Part shown: positions 36,545 to 46,280 of the stretch, in pieces
Layout of the letters: the number at the start of each line of letters is the position of its first letter
Numbering within the stretch: position 1 is the first letter of the stretch
Source: Chitinophaga barathri
Lineage (GTDB): Bacteria > Bacteroidota > Bacteroidia > Chitinophagales > Chitinophagaceae
Direction of reading: 5' to 3'
DNA: 64,000 nt
Assembly: GCF_003807585.1 (NCBI RefSeq)
Contig: NZ_RMBX01000002.1
Span: forward strand, 124,001-188,000
The notes under the pieces: generated by a model
What the model was told of the DNA's origin: nothing
The model's input: the letters and a program-made list of their open reading frames with translations, nothing else
Databases searched by the model: none
Position numbers and translations under genes: made by a program

Positions 36545-37450
36545 ATGAGTAGTATTCAATGGCAATTCCCGCGGGCACTGGAAGATGAGGCAATCTACAT
36601 CCTCCGTGAAACCGCAGCGCAATTTGAAAAGCCCGCCATCCTGTTCTCGGGCGGCAAGGACTCTATCACCCTCGTACGCCTGGCCCAGAAAGCCTTCCAC
36701 CCGGGAAAGATCCCTTTTCCTTTATTGCATGTAGACACTGGTCATAACTTCCCCGAAACCATCCAGTTCCGCGACTGGCTCGTGGAAACCCTCGGCCTGG
36801 AGCTGATCGTACGTAATGTACAGGACAGCATCAACCAGGGTAAAGTGAAAGAAGAAACCGGCAAATATGCTTCCCGCAACGCCCTCCAGACCGTTACCCT
36901 CCTCGATGCCATTGAAGAACTGAAGTTCGACGCCTGCATCGGCGGCGCAAGACGCGATGAAGAAAAAGCCCGCGCCAAAGAAAGGATATTTTCCGTGCGC
37001 GACGAGTTTGGCCAGTGGAACGCCAAAATACAACGCCCCGAATTGTTCGACCACCTGAACGGAAAGATCAATATCGGCGAAAACGTACGAGTGTTCCCCA
37101 TCTCCAACTGGACGGAACTGGACGTATGGAATTATATCCGCGAGGAAAATCTAGCCATTCCTTCTATCTATTTCTCCCACGAACGCGAGATCATCGAGCG
37201 CGACGGGATGTACTGGCCTTATTCCGAATATCTCAACACCACCGAAGAAGAAGTGCCTTTCCGCACAAAAGTACGCTTCCGCACGGTGGGCGATATGACC
37301 TGTACCGCCGCGGTACTGTCCGAAGCAGACAAGCTGGAAGACATCATCACGGAAATACTCGCCGCCAAGATCTCTGAAAGAGGCGCGAGGATAGATGACA
37401 AACGCTCCGAAGCCGCGATGGAAAAACGCAAACAGGCCGGATACTTTTAA
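36545..37450 (+). CDS. cysD: Sulfate adenylyltransferase subunit 2
   Basis: The ATP-pyrophosphatase subunit of the CysD-CysN ATP sulfurylase, making APS from sulfate and ATP. 301 residues, full length. The PP-loop 'LFSGGKDSITLVRLA' (about residues 38-52), 'HVDTGHNFPET' and 'GGARRDEEKARAKERIFS' are conserved, with 'ISNWTELDVWNYI' later. It sits 21 bases from both cysH and cysN. Confidence 0.97.
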   Translation: MSSIQWQFPRALEDEAIYILRETAAQFEKPAILFSGGKDSITLVRLAQKAFHPGKIPFPLLHVDTGHNFPETIQFRDWLVETLGLELIVRNVQDSINQGKVKEETGKYASRNALQTVTLLDAIEELKFDACIGGARRDEEKARAKERIFSVRDEFGQWNAKIQRPELFDHLNGKINIGENVRVFPISNWTELDVWNYIREENLAIPSIYFSHEREIIERDGMYWPYSEYLNTTEEEVPFRTKVRFRTVGDMTCTAAVLSEADKLEDIITEILAAKISERGARIDDKRSEAAMEKRKQAGYF

Positions 37451-37471
37451 TCACGAACAACGAATTGTAAC

Positions 37472-38716
37472 ATGGACGTTTTACGTATAACCACCTCCGG
37501 TAGTGTAGATGATGGAAAAAGCACCCTCATCGGGCGCCTCCTGTTCGACACCAAATCCATCACCCAGGATAAAATGGAAGCCCTCACGGCAGCCAGCAAA
37601 CGCAAGGGGCTGGACTTCACCGATCTTTCCCTGCTCACGGACGGCCTCATCGCCGAACGCGAACAAGGCATCACCATCGACGTGGCGCATATCTACTTCT
37701 CCACACCCAACCGCAAATACATTATCGCCGATACGCCCGGCCACTTTGAATACACCCGTAACATGGTGACCGGCGCTTCCACCGCCCAGGTATCGCTCAT
37801 CCTCATCGATGCGCGCAAAGGCATCGTGGAGCAGACCTACCGCCACTTCTTCATCGCCTGTATGCTGCGCATCCCCCACCTGGTGGTGTGCATCAACAAA
37901 ATGGACCTGGTGGATTATGACGAAACCCGTTACAACCAGATCACGGAAGATTTCCAGCAGCTGCTGAAAGGCTCCTTCTACGAAGGAAAAGAAGTAAGCA
38001 TCGTGCCCATGTCTTCCCTGTATGGCGAAAACGTGGTGACCAGCACCGAAAAGATCAGCTGGTACAAAGGCCTGCCTCTGCTGGATTACCTGGAAAAGAT
38101 CGCCTTCGATGACGAAGACCGCCAGCACCCGGCCCGCTTCCCCGTACAGTACGTGATACGCCCTAAAAACGAGCAATACCACGACTTCCGCGGCTTCGCC
38201 GGCAAAGTGGCCAGCGGCAGCCTGCATGTAGGCGAAGAGATCGTGTCCCTGCACAACGGGCAACGCAGCAAAATAAAAAGCATCGAAAAGTTCGAACAAC
38301 AGCTCTCTGCCGCACATGCGGGAGACAGCGTGGTGATCACGCTGGAAGATGAGATCGATATCAGCCGCGGCAACCTGCTGGCCACCCCGGACAGGGTGCC
38401 CGAAGGCCGCAAGGAGATCATCGCGCAGATCTGCTGGATGGACCAGCAGAAGCTGTCACCCGGCAAAACCTACCTGCTCCAGCACGGCGCCAACCGCATC
38501 AAGGCGAAAGTGCAACAGATACTGGGCGTAACCGAGGTAACGACGAACCGCACCGAAGAAAAAACAGACATGGGCCTGAACGACATCGGGCGCATTACCC
38601 TGAAGACCGCCCAGCCCGTGTTTGCCGATGCATACGCAATAAACCCGGCCAATGGCACGTTCATTCTGGTGGACGAGTTCAGCAATGCCACCGTGGCGGT
38701 AGGATTCGTGGAATAA
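37472..38716 (+). CDS. cysN: Sulfate adenylyltransferase subunit 1 (GTPase)
   Basis: The elongation-factor-like GTPase whose GTP hydrolysis drives APS formation by CysD. 414 residues with P-loop 'GSVDDGKSTLIGRLL' (about 8-22), 'DTPGH', 'NKMDLVDY', and C-terminal beta-barrel domains II and III. There is no fused APS kinase (CysC), in line with the APS-type CysH. Shorter than E. coli CysN (475). A terminator follows. Confidence 0.96.
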   Translation: MDVLRITTSGSVDDGKSTLIGRLLFDTKSITQDKMEALTAASKRKGLDFTDLSLLTDGLIAEREQGITIDVAHIYFSTPNRKYIIADTPGHFEYTRNMVTGASTAQVSLILIDARKGIVEQTYRHFFIACMLRIPHLVVCINKMDLVDYDETRYNQITEDFQQLLKGSFYEGKEVSIVPMSSLYGENVVTSTEKISWYKGLPLLDYLEKIAFDDEDRQHPARFPVQYVIRPKNEQYHDFRGFAGKVASGSLHVGEEIVSLHNGQRSKIKSIEKFEQQLSAAHAGDSVVITLEDEIDISRGNLLATPDRVPEGRKEIIAQICWMDQQKLSPGKTYLLQHGANRIKAKVQQILGVTEVTTNRTEEKTDMGLNDIGRITLKTAQPVFADAYAINPANGTFILVDEFSNATVAVGFVE

Positions 38717-38740
38717 GGACCATCTGTCAACTAAAATAAA

Positions 38741-38776
38741 AAAGCCGGCGCATCATTGCCCGGCTTTACTTTTTTA
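38741..38776 (+). terminator. cysN terminator
   Basis: Stem AAAGCCGG/CCGGCTTT (38741-38748 with 38760-38767), then ACTTTTTT. Confidence 0.82.
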
Positions 38777-38830
38777 CATCATTTCTTATCAGGTTGCCAT
38801 TGTAGTTAACCGATTTTAAGTTCCATCGCC

Positions 38831-40441
38831 TCAGTTCCCTTTCGCCATCGCCTCGCGGCCGTCCTGCTTTTCAGGCGGCGTTACGTTCAGCCATACCAGC
38901 TTCACGTCCCTCCTGCTTTCAGGCGTGCGTTTCAGCGTTACCAGCCTGCGTTTTTCCGCATCATAATCCGCAATAGAAAACATGGCCACCTGCCTGTCTT
39001 CCGGCGAAAACACCAGGTCGCGCATCGGGATCGTCTCCTCTCCTTCCAGTGAATAAAAATACCCGTGACAGTTGCTGATATCCCTGATGGCGGCCTGTTT
39101 GCCGCGTTCGAGCTGTTTGTGTTTTTCGTCCAGGTCGTTCACCAGGATGTAGCCGGGGATGTAAGTGAAAAACTTGTACTGGTCGTCCCAATTGTGTTTC
39201 TCCTGTACATTCTCGCGGTTCTTCAGGTAAAATGGTTTCATGATCACGCCCTGGTTGATCTGCCGTTTGGGGATCATCCAGCTGTTCACTTCTTTGCCTT
39301 CCGCGTTGAAGTCCACCACTGCCACATTCGCCAGTACCGTACTGATCACGGTGGGGATGTTGTTCATCATCCGCACATGGTTGTCCAGCTCTTCGAACAC
39401 GATGGCGTATGAGCCGTCCTGTTTGATAAAGATGTTTTGCGGCACGCCCGCGTATTCTTCTTTCGGCCCGAATACTTCCAGGCTTTTGCGGTTCACTTTA
39501 TCAAGATAGATCTCTTTGGAATAAGAGATATTCATGCTGTGCAGCTTTACGGTGGCCAGGAAGGTGGTGGTCCGGGCTGCTTTTTTCTCTTCCTCTTTCA
39601 CGGCCTGCATCAGCAAAAGCTGGTCTGTATGCGGGTTGTATTTGATAAAGGCGCCTACCGTATTCAGGCCTTTCGGGAATTTGAGATCGTGGAATGCGAA
39701 AAATATCCTGCCTTTTTCGAGGGTGGCGAGTTTCAGCACCGTGCTGTCTTTCTCCGGTGTTTTGTATTCCTCCATGCCCAGGATACAAAGCTGTTCTTCG
39801 CCGATCACCGCCATATCCCAGTACTGGAAGGGCACCTCGTTATCAAAGTTTTTGAACCGCGCGCGGCTGATCTCCCGGTGGCCCGCGCCAAAATGTACGA
39901 TCTGGTAACCGCCGTCTGTTTCCTCTTCGGTATTGAAGTACATCCATATGGCGTAACTCTCGGACCAGGGGTCTTTGATCACCAGGAAATCCGAGGCGGA
40001 GATTACTCTTTTTTTGCGGAGGTTGATCTTATCCAGGTCCGCGATCACGGAGTCTTCCTGCAATTGCCCGGTATGCCCGTTGATGGTAAGCCTTTTCATG
40101 CGGGGATGTTTTTGTTCCCGGTCGCTGATGAAGAGGGTGGCGTTGCCGCCGGTTTCAAAAGCGGCGTCCAGGTTGCCGCCTTTCCAGGCAGCCCAATTGG
40201 TCGGGGTGGGCAGGGTGTCTATCCTGCGGTGTGCCGAGTCGAACAGCTGTATAGCAAGGCCGTTTCGCGCGGTATAATGCAGGAACAGGGTATTGCCGTT
40301 CTTCAGCTGGAGGATTCGGGCTGAGCCGTCCGCTGGTTCCTGGAAAGCCTGGCTTTCCGCAATGGTGGTGAACTGGGCATGTGCGGGAACGGCGAACCAT
40401 GCAAGGAGGTACAGGATAGTGGTTATTCTCATCGGTTTCAT
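38831..40441 (-). CDS. Secreted protein of unknown function, possible beta-propeller
   Basis: 536 residues. The signal peptide ends at AHAQ (about 23), with Met1 or Met4 as start. The mature protein has repeating blocks with strand-turn patterns such as 'NGNTLFLHYT', 'GNATLFISDREQ', 'ESYAIWMYF', 'EEQLCILGMEEY', 'DQLLLMQAV', 'GSYAIVFEE' and 'RQVAMFSIADYD', consistent with a WD- or Kelch-like propeller. No catalytic motif or type IX C-terminal domain is recognised. The gene stands alone, behind the 11-bp repeat array at 40600-40830. Confidence 0.72.
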   Translation of the reverse strand: MKPMRITTILYLLAWFAVPAHAQFTTIAESQAFQEPADGSARILQLKNGNTLFLHYTARNGLAIQLFDSAHRRIDTLPTPTNWAAWKGGNLDAAFETGGNATLFISDREQKHPRMKRLTINGHTGQLQEDSVIADLDKINLRKKRVISASDFLVIKDPWSESYAIWMYFNTEEETDGGYQIVHFGAGHREISRARFKNFDNEVPFQYWDMAVIGEEQLCILGMEEYKTPEKDSTVLKLATLEKGRIFFAFHDLKFPKGLNTVGAFIKYNPHTDQLLLMQAVKEEEKKAARTTTFLATVKLHSMNISYSKEIYLDKVNRKSLEVFGPKEEYAGVPQNIFIKQDGSYAIVFEELDNHVRMMNNIPTVISTVLANVAVVDFNAEGKEVNSWMIPKRQINQGVIMKPFYLKNRENVQEKHNWDDQYKFFTYIPGYILVNDLDEKHKQLERGKQAAIRDISNCHGYFYSLEGEETIPMRDLVFSPEDRQVAMFSIADYDAEKRRLVTLKRTPESRRDVKLVWLNVTPPEKQDGREAMAKGN

Positions 40442-40599
40442 AGGGATATACTATGTAAATATATGCAATTATATTTATATATCCCCGCGTCTTCAGGACA
40501 ACAATATAAAGGTCCCAACCGGCCTTTCCCACTCCAAAACCTGAAAAAGTGTATGTTTCTAACCGGCCTCTAACCTACCTCCCGTTTTTTTCCATACAA

Positions 40600-40830
40600 C
40601 GACAGTACCCTAACCGTATTGAAACAGTATTGTAACAGTAGTCATACTGTACTGATACAGTATTCATATAGTAGGGATATAGTAGGGATATAGTAGTAAT
40701 AAAGCAGGGTAAAAGCGTTCATGAAGCATAGTAAAAGCGTTCGTGAAGCAGGGTAAAAGCGTTCGTAAAGCACAGTAAAAGCGTTCATGAAGCAGGGATA
40801 AAGCGTTCGCTAAGCTGGGAAAAAGCAATT
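40600..40830. repeat. Array of 21 consecutive 11-bp units
   Basis: Cutting the sequence every 11 bases from 40600 gives 21 gapless units such as ATACAGTATTC, ATATAGTAGGG, TAAAAGCGTTC and ATGAAGCAGGG. G at unit position 6 is present in all 21 and A at position 5 in 19. From 40702 the units alternate in type, so a 22-bp period (five clear copies and a diverged sixth) is superimposed. Confidence 0.9.
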
Positions 40831-40913
40831 GTCATGCGGAGCAGATAACGTGACAATTGATGCTTACGAAAGGATAACAAGATGAATACCATTACATTAC
40901 ATCAAATATAAAG

Positions 40914-40950
40914 CCAAAAAGCCTCCCTGCTACCAGGAAGGCTTTTGTTA
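40914..40950 (-). terminator. Terminator of the threonine dehydrogenase gene
   Basis: On the minus strand a 13-bp stem AAAAGCCTTCCTG/CAGGGAGGCTTTT with one G.U pair and a T run. Confidence 0.82.
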
Positions 40951-40967
40951 TAGAAGATGTTGAAAAA

Positions 40968-41924
40968 TTACATTCCTTTCTGCGTTTTCAGGTTCTTCAG
41001 CATGTCCGCCGTCATTTTGGGGAGGTCAAACTCGGGTTTCCAGCCCCAGTCCTGCGCAGCCAGTTCATCATCAATGCTTTGCGGCCAGCCGTCCGCGATC
41101 TGCTGGCGGTAATCCGGCTCATAACTGATCGTGAAGGTGGGAATATGCTCCTTAATGGCCGCGGATATCTCTTTCGGGGAAAAGCTCATGCCGGAAAGGT
41201 TATAGGCGGACCGTACCTTGATGCTTGCGCTGTCCGCCTCCATCAGCTCGATAGTGGCGCGGATGGCATCTGGCATGTACATCATGGGCAGGTAGGTGTC
41301 TTCTTTCAGGAAACATTTGTAAGAACCTTCTTCCAGCGCATCGTGGTAGATCTCCACCGCATAATCTGTGGTGCCGCCGCCCGGCGCCGATTTATAGCTG
41401 ATAAGGCCAGGGTAACGCAGGCTGCGTACATCTATGCCGTAACGGTGATTGTAATATTCACACCAACGTTCGCCGGCAAACTTGCTGATACCATAAATGG
41501 TGGTGGGCTCGATAATGGTATGCTGGGGCGTTTCCTGTCTTGGGCTGTTTGGCCCGAATACGGCGATGGAGCTGGGCCAGTAGATCTTGTCAAGGCCTTC
41601 TTCTTTCGCGATGTCCAGCACATTCAGCAGGCTGGCCATATTGATATGCCAGGCCAGCAGCGGATTCTTTTCGCCGGTGGCGCTCAGGATGGCCGCCAGC
41701 AGGTAGACCTGGGTAATGTTGTGACGGATCACCAGCACATGCAGCATCTCTTTATTCATCACATCCAGGGACACGTAGGGGCCGGTGCCTTTCAGCAGCT
41801 CATGCTCTTCACGGAGGTCCGATGCGATTACGTTGTTATCGCCATACATTTTCCGCAGGGCGAGCGTCAGTTCCACGCCTATTTGTCCGCATGCGCCAAT
41901 TACCAGGATCTTATCTTTCTTCAT
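40968..41924 (-). CDS. SDR-type L-threonine 3-dehydrogenase
   Basis: 318 residues of the extended short-chain dehydrogenase (epimerase-like) family. NAD motif 'GACGQIGVELT' at residue 11, the serine in 'WPSSIAVFG', 'YGISKFAGE' with the catalytic tyrosine and lysine, and 'GGGTTDYAVEIY', which is typical of the epimerase-like threonine dehydrogenases that oxidise threonine to 2-amino-3-ketobutyrate. The partner ligase (kbl) is not next to it. A sugar epimerase is the alternative, but the GGGTTDYA segment argues for threonine. Confidence 0.88.
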   Translation of the reverse strand: MKKDKILVIGACGQIGVELTLALRKMYGDNNVIASDLREEHELLKGTGPYVSLDVMNKEMLHVLVIRHNITQVYLLAAILSATGEKNPLLAWHINMASLLNVLDIAKEEGLDKIYWPSSIAVFGPNSPRQETPQHTIIEPTTIYGISKFAGERWCEYYNHRYGIDVRSLRYPGLISYKSAPGGGTTDYAVEIYHDALEEGSYKCFLKEDTYLPMMYMPDAIRATIELMEADSASIKVRSAYNLSGMSFSPKEISAAIKEHIPTFTISYEPDYRQQIADGWPQSIDDELAAQDWGWKPEFDLPKMTADMLKNLKTQKGM

Positions 41925-41949
41925 ATGGGAGGTTATATCGATTTGTGCC

Positions 41950-41957
41950 CAAATTTA
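41950..41957 (-). promoter_or_regulatory. -7 box of the threonine dehydrogenase gene
   Basis: TAAATTTG on the minus strand, about 25 bases before the start codon. Confidence 0.55.
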
Positions 41958-42074
41958 ATTTCAAGTCGCAATATTACCTGAATTGCTGTTGCAAACAATG
42001 ACAATACAATAACAATTTGGACCCGCAGGTGTTCTGATTCGTAACCTGCCCATCAGCCTTAACCGGAAATAAGT

Positions 42075-42082
42075 TAATTTTG
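42075..42082 (+). promoter_or_regulatory. kdsA -7 box
   Basis: TAATTTTG, 53 bases before the kdsA ATG. Confidence 0.5.
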
Positions 42083-42135
42083 CGCCCATGAAACCCGAAA
42101 GGGGTTGTTCCAATCGACAATAAAAAGACTGAATA

Positions 42136-42960
42136 ATGATAAAAACGTTAAAAGCACTGTTCAAAGAACAACACAATCCGGAAAACTTCTTCCTCATCGC
42201 AGGCCCCTGCGTTATTGAAGAAGAAGACCTGGTGATGGGCATCGCGGAAAAAGTGTCTGCTATCTGCAAAAGGCTCAATATCCCGTATGTGTTCAAAGCA
42301 TCCTACCGCAAGGCAAACCGCACCAGCATCAACTCCTTCACCGGCATCGGCGATGTGGAAGGCCTGGACCTGCTGCAGAAAGTAGGGCAAACCTTCAACC
42401 TCCCCGTGACTTCAGATATTCACTCCGCCGCCGAAGCCGCTATGGCCGCCGCTTATGTGGATGTGCTCCAGATCCCCGCCTTCCTCTGCCGCCAAACGGA
42501 CATCCTGCTCGCCGCGGCGGATACCGGCAAATTCGTCAATGTTAAAAAAGGCCAGTTCCTCAGCGGCGAATCCATGAAGTTTGCCGTGGAAAAGATCGAA
42601 CAGGCGGGCAACAAACACATCCTGCTCACGGAAAGGGGCACTACTTTCGGTTACCAGGACCTGGTGGTGGATTACCGCAACATCCCCGTCATGAAAGGTC
42701 ATGGCGTTCCCGTGGTAATGGACTGCACCCACTCCCTGCAGCAGCCGAACCAGCCCGGCGGTATCACCGGCGGCAATCCTAAAATGATCGGCACCATTGC
42801 CAAGGCGGCTATTGCCACCGGGGCGGACGGCCTTTTTATAGAAACCCATCCCGATCCGGCCAATGCAAAATCAGACGGCGCGAACATGCTCCGCCTGGAC
42901 CTGCTGGAACCCTTGCTGGAAGAGCTGGTACGCATCCGTGAAGTGGTGGTGAAACACTGA
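42136..42960 (+). CDS. kdsA: 3-deoxy-8-phosphooctulonate synthase
   Basis: Condenses arabinose 5-phosphate and phosphoenolpyruvate to KDO 8-phosphate for the inner core of lipopolysaccharide. 274 residues: 'FFLIAGPCVIE', 'FKASYRKANRTS', 'TDIHSAAEA', 'DVLQIPAFLCRQTDIL', 'KKGQFLSGESMKFA', 'MDCTHSLQQPN' and 'ETHPDP' are the active-site segments in the usual order. It is transcribed alone, away from the threonine dehydrogenase gene, with a terminator behind it. Confidence 0.97.
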   Translation: MIKTLKALFKEQHNPENFFLIAGPCVIEEEDLVMGIAEKVSAICKRLNIPYVFKASYRKANRTSINSFTGIGDVEGLDLLQKVGQTFNLPVTSDIHSAAEAAMAAAYVDVLQIPAFLCRQTDILLAAADTGKFVNVKKGQFLSGESMKFAVEKIEQAGNKHILLTERGTTFGYQDLVVDYRNIPVMKGHGVPVVMDCTHSLQQPNQPGGITGGNPKMIGTIAKAAIATGADGLFIETHPDPANAKSDGANMLRLDLLEPLLEELVRIREVVVKH

Positions 42961-42977
42961 TAAAATATTTCTTCGTA

Positions 42978-43014
42978 ACAAGGCAGGATCAGCAATGGTT
43001 CTGCCTTTTTTGCT
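42978..43014 (+). terminator. kdsA terminator
   Basis: Stem AAGGCAG/CTGCCTT with weaker inner pairs, followed by TTTTGCTTTTT. Confidence 0.7.
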
Positions 43015-43068
43015 TTTTAGTGTTGAAGATTTCCAGTAAATTCATACCACACAAAAAAATATAGCACC

Positions 43069-43470
43069 ATGATTAATTTGCATCAATTAAAGGCAGGTGA
43101 TATAGTGCTGGCGAAGTTTGAAGAACAGTTATCCGAAGGCAAAGTCCTGGAGCTGGACATACCCGCTGGCCAGGCATGTGTATTAACCCACGAAGAACAG
43201 GAAAACTGGTACAGCCCCGAAGACCTTTTCCCCATCCCGCTTACGGAAGAGCAGCTGGTAAGGCTGAAATTCAAAAGAACGGAAGAGCCGCCCATCAACG
43301 GCAGCGGCCAGGCCTGGATACGCGGCCCGTTCACCGTGCTGCTCCAGGACGGGGACACGCCGCATACCATCCTCCATTACCGGGACGAGACCCGGAACAT
43401 TGCCGGCAGCCTGATGGTGCATGAACTGCAAAATCACTACCAGGGGATGACCCTTTTTCATCTCGAATAA
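43069..43470 (+). CDS. Hypothetical soluble protein
   Basis: 133 residues, no signal or membrane segment. An N-terminal part, 'LKAGDIVLAKFEEQLSEGKVLELDI', looks like a small SH3-like barrel. The C-terminal segment 'VHELQNHYQGMT' resembles the HxLQN-type ending of small uncharacterised Bacteroidota proteins. No function is known. It is flanked by terminators, so it is a single-gene unit. Confidence 0.75.
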   Translation: MINLHQLKAGDIVLAKFEEQLSEGKVLELDIPAGQACVLTHEEQENWYSPEDLFPIPLTEEQLVRLKFKRTEEPPINGSGQAWIRGPFTVLLQDGDTPHTILHYRDETRNIAGSLMVHELQNHYQGMTLFHLE

Positions 43471-43476
43471 AGACAT

Positions 43477-43511
43477 AAAAAAAGCCCCGGAAGTTTCCGG
43501 GGCTTTTTTTT
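43477..43511. terminator. Bidirectional terminator between two convergent genes
   Basis: A perfect 15-16-bp inverted repeat AAAAAAAGCCCCGGAA/TTCCGGGGCTTTTTTT serves the hypothetical gene on the plus strand and the PspC gene on the minus strand. Confidence 0.92.
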
Positions 43512-43524
43512 AAATATCTGTATA

Positions 43525-43746
43525 TCAGAGATAACGCAGCGGGTTACGGCGTGCGTTCATGATGTAATTTTTGATGTTCATCCAGAATGCCAGGATCATA
43601 TACACGATCAATGGGGAACCCATCGTGAGAAAAGTGGCATAAATGAAGAATATACGGATCCTGGAGGTGGCGATCCCCAGTTTATTGCCAAGGGCCGCAC
43701 AAACACCAAAGGCCTTCCATTCTACAAAGTCTTTGATCTTGTTCAT
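43525..43746 (-). CDS. PspC-domain small membrane protein
   Basis: 73 residues from the ATG at 43746; the longer frame adds 51 residues without PspC similarity. 'KAFGVCAALGNKLGIATSRIRIFFIYATFLTMGSPLIVYMILAFWM' is the PspC core: a short amphipathic start, then two membrane helices. PspC proteins take part in phage-shock-type envelope stress responses; a single-domain protein like this could act alone. No psp neighbours are present. Confidence 0.85.
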   Translation of the reverse strand: MNKIKDFVEWKAFGVCAALGNKLGIATSRIRIFFIYATFLTMGSPLIVYMILAFWMNIKNYIMNARRNPLRYL

Positions 43747-43934
43747 ATTGCTCAAGAATATTTGTGTTCCAGGCATCAAATACCCGGATTCATATATCAA
43801 ATTTATTCCAAATCTCGGTAAATAACAAAACAATTCCAGGCTTTGTGCCTCACTCTTAACTTTAAAAACTTTACGAAAATGATTAACTTCGCCGTGCAAT
43901 TTTTAACGTAATAGTTCTTAAATTATTTATTTCC

Positions 43935-46211
43935 ATGGTGTTTGATATCGACATGATTAAAAAATTGTATGCGGCACTACCGGGTAAAGTGGAAGCTACC
44001 CGTAAGTTGTTAGGTCGCCCGCTTACACTGGCTGAAAAAATCTTATATGCTCACCTGTACGCTCCTGCTACTTCCTCTTTTGAAAGAGGCAAATCCTACG
44101 TAGAATTTGCCCCGGACCGCGTTGCCATGCAGGACGCTACCGCACAGATGGCCCTTTTGCAATTCATGACCTGCGGCCGTGCCTCAGTGGCAGTGCCCTC
44201 CACCGTTCACTGCGATCACCTGATCCAGGCGAAAACGGGTGCTGTAGAGGATCTGGCTACCGCTATCGACACCAATAAAGAAGTTTACGACTTTCTCGCT
44301 TCAATTTCTGATAAATACGGCATCGGTTTCTGGAAACCGGGCGCCGGTATCATTCACCAGGTAGTACTGGAGAACTATGCGTTCCCCGGCGGCCTGATGA
44401 TCGGTACGGACTCCCACACCCCCAATGCGGGCGGCCTCGGCATGCTCGCCATCGGTGTAGGCGGTGCTGACGCGGTAGACGTGATGGCAGGCCTGGCATG
44501 GGAACTGAAAATGCCTAAGCTGATCGGTGTAAAACTGACCGGCAAACTCAGCGGATGGGCTTCCGCAAAAGACGTGATCCTCCGCGTAGCCGGCGTACTC
44601 ACCGTAAAAGGCGGTACAGGCTGCATCGTGGAATACTTCGGCGAAGGCGCGGACAGCCTGAGCGCTACCGGCAAAGGCACTATCTGTAACATGGGTGCTG
44701 AGATCGGCGCTACCTGCTCCGTATTTGCTTACGATACCAAAATGAGCGACTACCTGAAGATCACCAGCCGTGCTGAAGTAGCCGCCCTGGCTGATGGCGT
44801 TCGCGAACACCTCCGTCCTGACGAGGCCGTGTATACCGACCCTTCCAAATTCTACGACCAGGTGATCGAAATCAACCTGGACGAGCTGGAACCTTATGTG
44901 AACGGTCCTTTCACCCCGGATCTGGCATGGCCCATCTCCAAATTTGCACAGGCCGTAAAAGAGAACAACTGGCCCGAAAAGCTGGAGGTAGCCCTGATCG
45001 GTTCCTGCACAAACTCCTCTTACGAAGATATCAGCCGTTCAGCCTCCCTGGCCAAACAGGCGATCGATAAACAACTGAAAGTTCAATCCGAGTTCACCAT
45101 CACTCCGGGCTCCGAACTGGTGCGTTATACCATCGAAAGAGACGGCCTGCTGGATACTTTCGACCAGATCGGCGGTGTGGTACTGGCTAACGCTTGCGGC
45201 CCCTGTATCGGTCAATGGGCCCGTCATATCGACGATCCCACCCGTAAGAACTCCATCATCACGTCTTTTAACCGCAACTTCGCCAAACGTAACGACGGCC
45301 TCGCCTCTACCCACGCGTTTGTTGCTTCCCCCGAGATCGTGACCGCACTGGCTATCGCCGGCAGCCTGTCCTTCAACCCGCTCACAGACACCCTGAAGAA
45401 CGTGAACGGCGAAGATGTGAAGCTGGACGAACCGACCGGTTTTGAACTTCCTCCTAAAGGCTTCGACGTGAAAGATGCCGGTTACCAGGCTCCCGCCGAA
45501 GACGGCAGCGGAGTACAGGTGATCGTATCCCCTACTTCGGACCGTCTCCAGCTGCTGGCACCCTTCTCCGCATGGGAAGGCGTGGACCTGAAAGGTCTGA
45601 AGCTGCTCATCAAAGCAAAAGGGAAATGTACCACTGACCACATCTCCATGGCAGGCCCCTGGCTGAAATACCGCGGCCACCTGGACAATATCTCCAACAA
45701 CATGCTCATTGGCGCGGTAAACGCGTTCAACGACAAAACAGATACCGTTAAAAACGAACTGACCGGCGAATACGGCGCGGTTCCCGCCACACAACGCGCT
45801 TACAAAGCCGCAGGCATCGGTTCTGTAGTAGTAGGCGATGAAAACTACGGTGAAGGTTCCAGCCGCGAACACGCTGCCATGGAGCCCCGCCACCTTGGCG
45901 TCCGCGCGATACTGGTGAAATCTTTCGCACGTATCCACGAAACCAACCTGAAAAAACAGGGTATGCTGGCGCTCACTTTCAACGACAAGGACGATTACGA
46001 AAAGATCCAGGAAGATGACAACATCGACATCCTCGGCCTGACCGAATTCGTTCCCGGCAAGCCGCTCACCGTGGTGCTGAACCACAAGAACGGCACGCAG
46101 GACGCTATCACCGTGAACCACACTTACAACGAACAACAGATCGAGTGGTTCAAAGCAGGTGGCGCGCTCAACGTGATCCGCGCACAGTTTGCAGCTGCAA
46201 AAAAGAATTAA
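43935..46211 (+). CDS. Aconitate hydratase, mitochondrial type
   Basis: Interconverts citrate and isocitrate in the TCA cycle. 758 residues resemble mitochondrial aconitase rather than bacterial AcnA (about 890) or AcnB. The [4Fe-4S] cysteines are in '[10 protein letters not shown]' (about 358) and 'CGPCIGQW' (about 420 and 423). '[24 protein letters not shown]' and the C-terminal swivel domain with '[14 protein letters not shown]' are present. Monocistronic with its own terminator. Confidence 0.96.
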   Translation: MVFDIDMIKKLYAALPGKVEATRKLLGRPLTLAEKILYAHLYAPATSSFERGKSYVEFAPDRVAMQDATAQMALLQFMTCGRASVAVPSTVHCDHLIQAKTGAVEDLATAIDTNKEVYDFLASISDKYGIGFWKPGAGIIHQVVLENYAFPGGLMIGTDSHTPNAGGLGMLAIGVGGADAVDVMAGLAWELKMPKLIGVKLTGKLSGWASAKDVILRVAGVLTVKGGTGCIVEYFGEGADSLSATGKGTICNMGAEIGATCSVFAYDTKMSDYLKITSRAEVAALADGVREHLRPDEAVYTDPSKFYDQVIEINLDELEPYVNGPFTPDLAWPISKFAQAVKENNWPEKLEVALIGSCTNSSYEDISRSASLAKQAIDKQLKVQSEFTITPGSELVRYTIERDGLLDTFDQIGGVVLANACGPCIGQWARHIDDPTRKNSIITSFNRNFAKRNDGLASTHAFVASPEIVTALAIAGSLSFNPLTDTLKNVNGEDVKLDEPTGFELPPKGFDVKDAGYQAPAEDGSGVQVIVSPTSDRLQLLAPFSAWEGVDLKGLKLLIKAKGKCTTDHISMAGPWLKYRGHLDNISNNMLIGAVNAFNDKTDTVKNELTGEYGAVPATQRAYKAAGIGSVVVGDENYGEGSSREHAAMEPRHLGVRAILVKSFARIHETNLKKQGMLALTFNDKDDYEKIQEDDNIDILGLTEFVPGKPLTVVLNHKNGTQDAITVNHTYNEQQIEWFKAGGALNVIRAQFAAAKKN

Positions 46212-46227
46212 GTAATTAATTCCCGAT

Positions 46228-46265
46228 ATTTAAAAAGGCCGTTCCGCAAGGAATGGCCTTTTTTC
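46228..46265 (+). terminator. Aconitase terminator
   Basis: Stem AAAAGGCCGTTCC/GGAATGGCCTTTT with one mismatch-type G/T pair, GCAA loop, then T run. Confidence 0.85.
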
Positions 46266-46280
46266 GTTTATACTAAAACG

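Larger units (their letters stand above)
40442..40967. other. 526-bp gene-free region with the 11-bp array
   Basis: Holds the array 40600-40830 and the terminator 40914-40950 of the threonine dehydrogenase gene. It is the upstream region of the unknown secreted protein gene. No coding frame is supported. Confidence 0.75.

Noticed and set aside
40702..40833. 22-bp repeats as a possible CRISPR array
   Set aside because: The units are directly adjacent with no unique spacers, and no cas genes are near.
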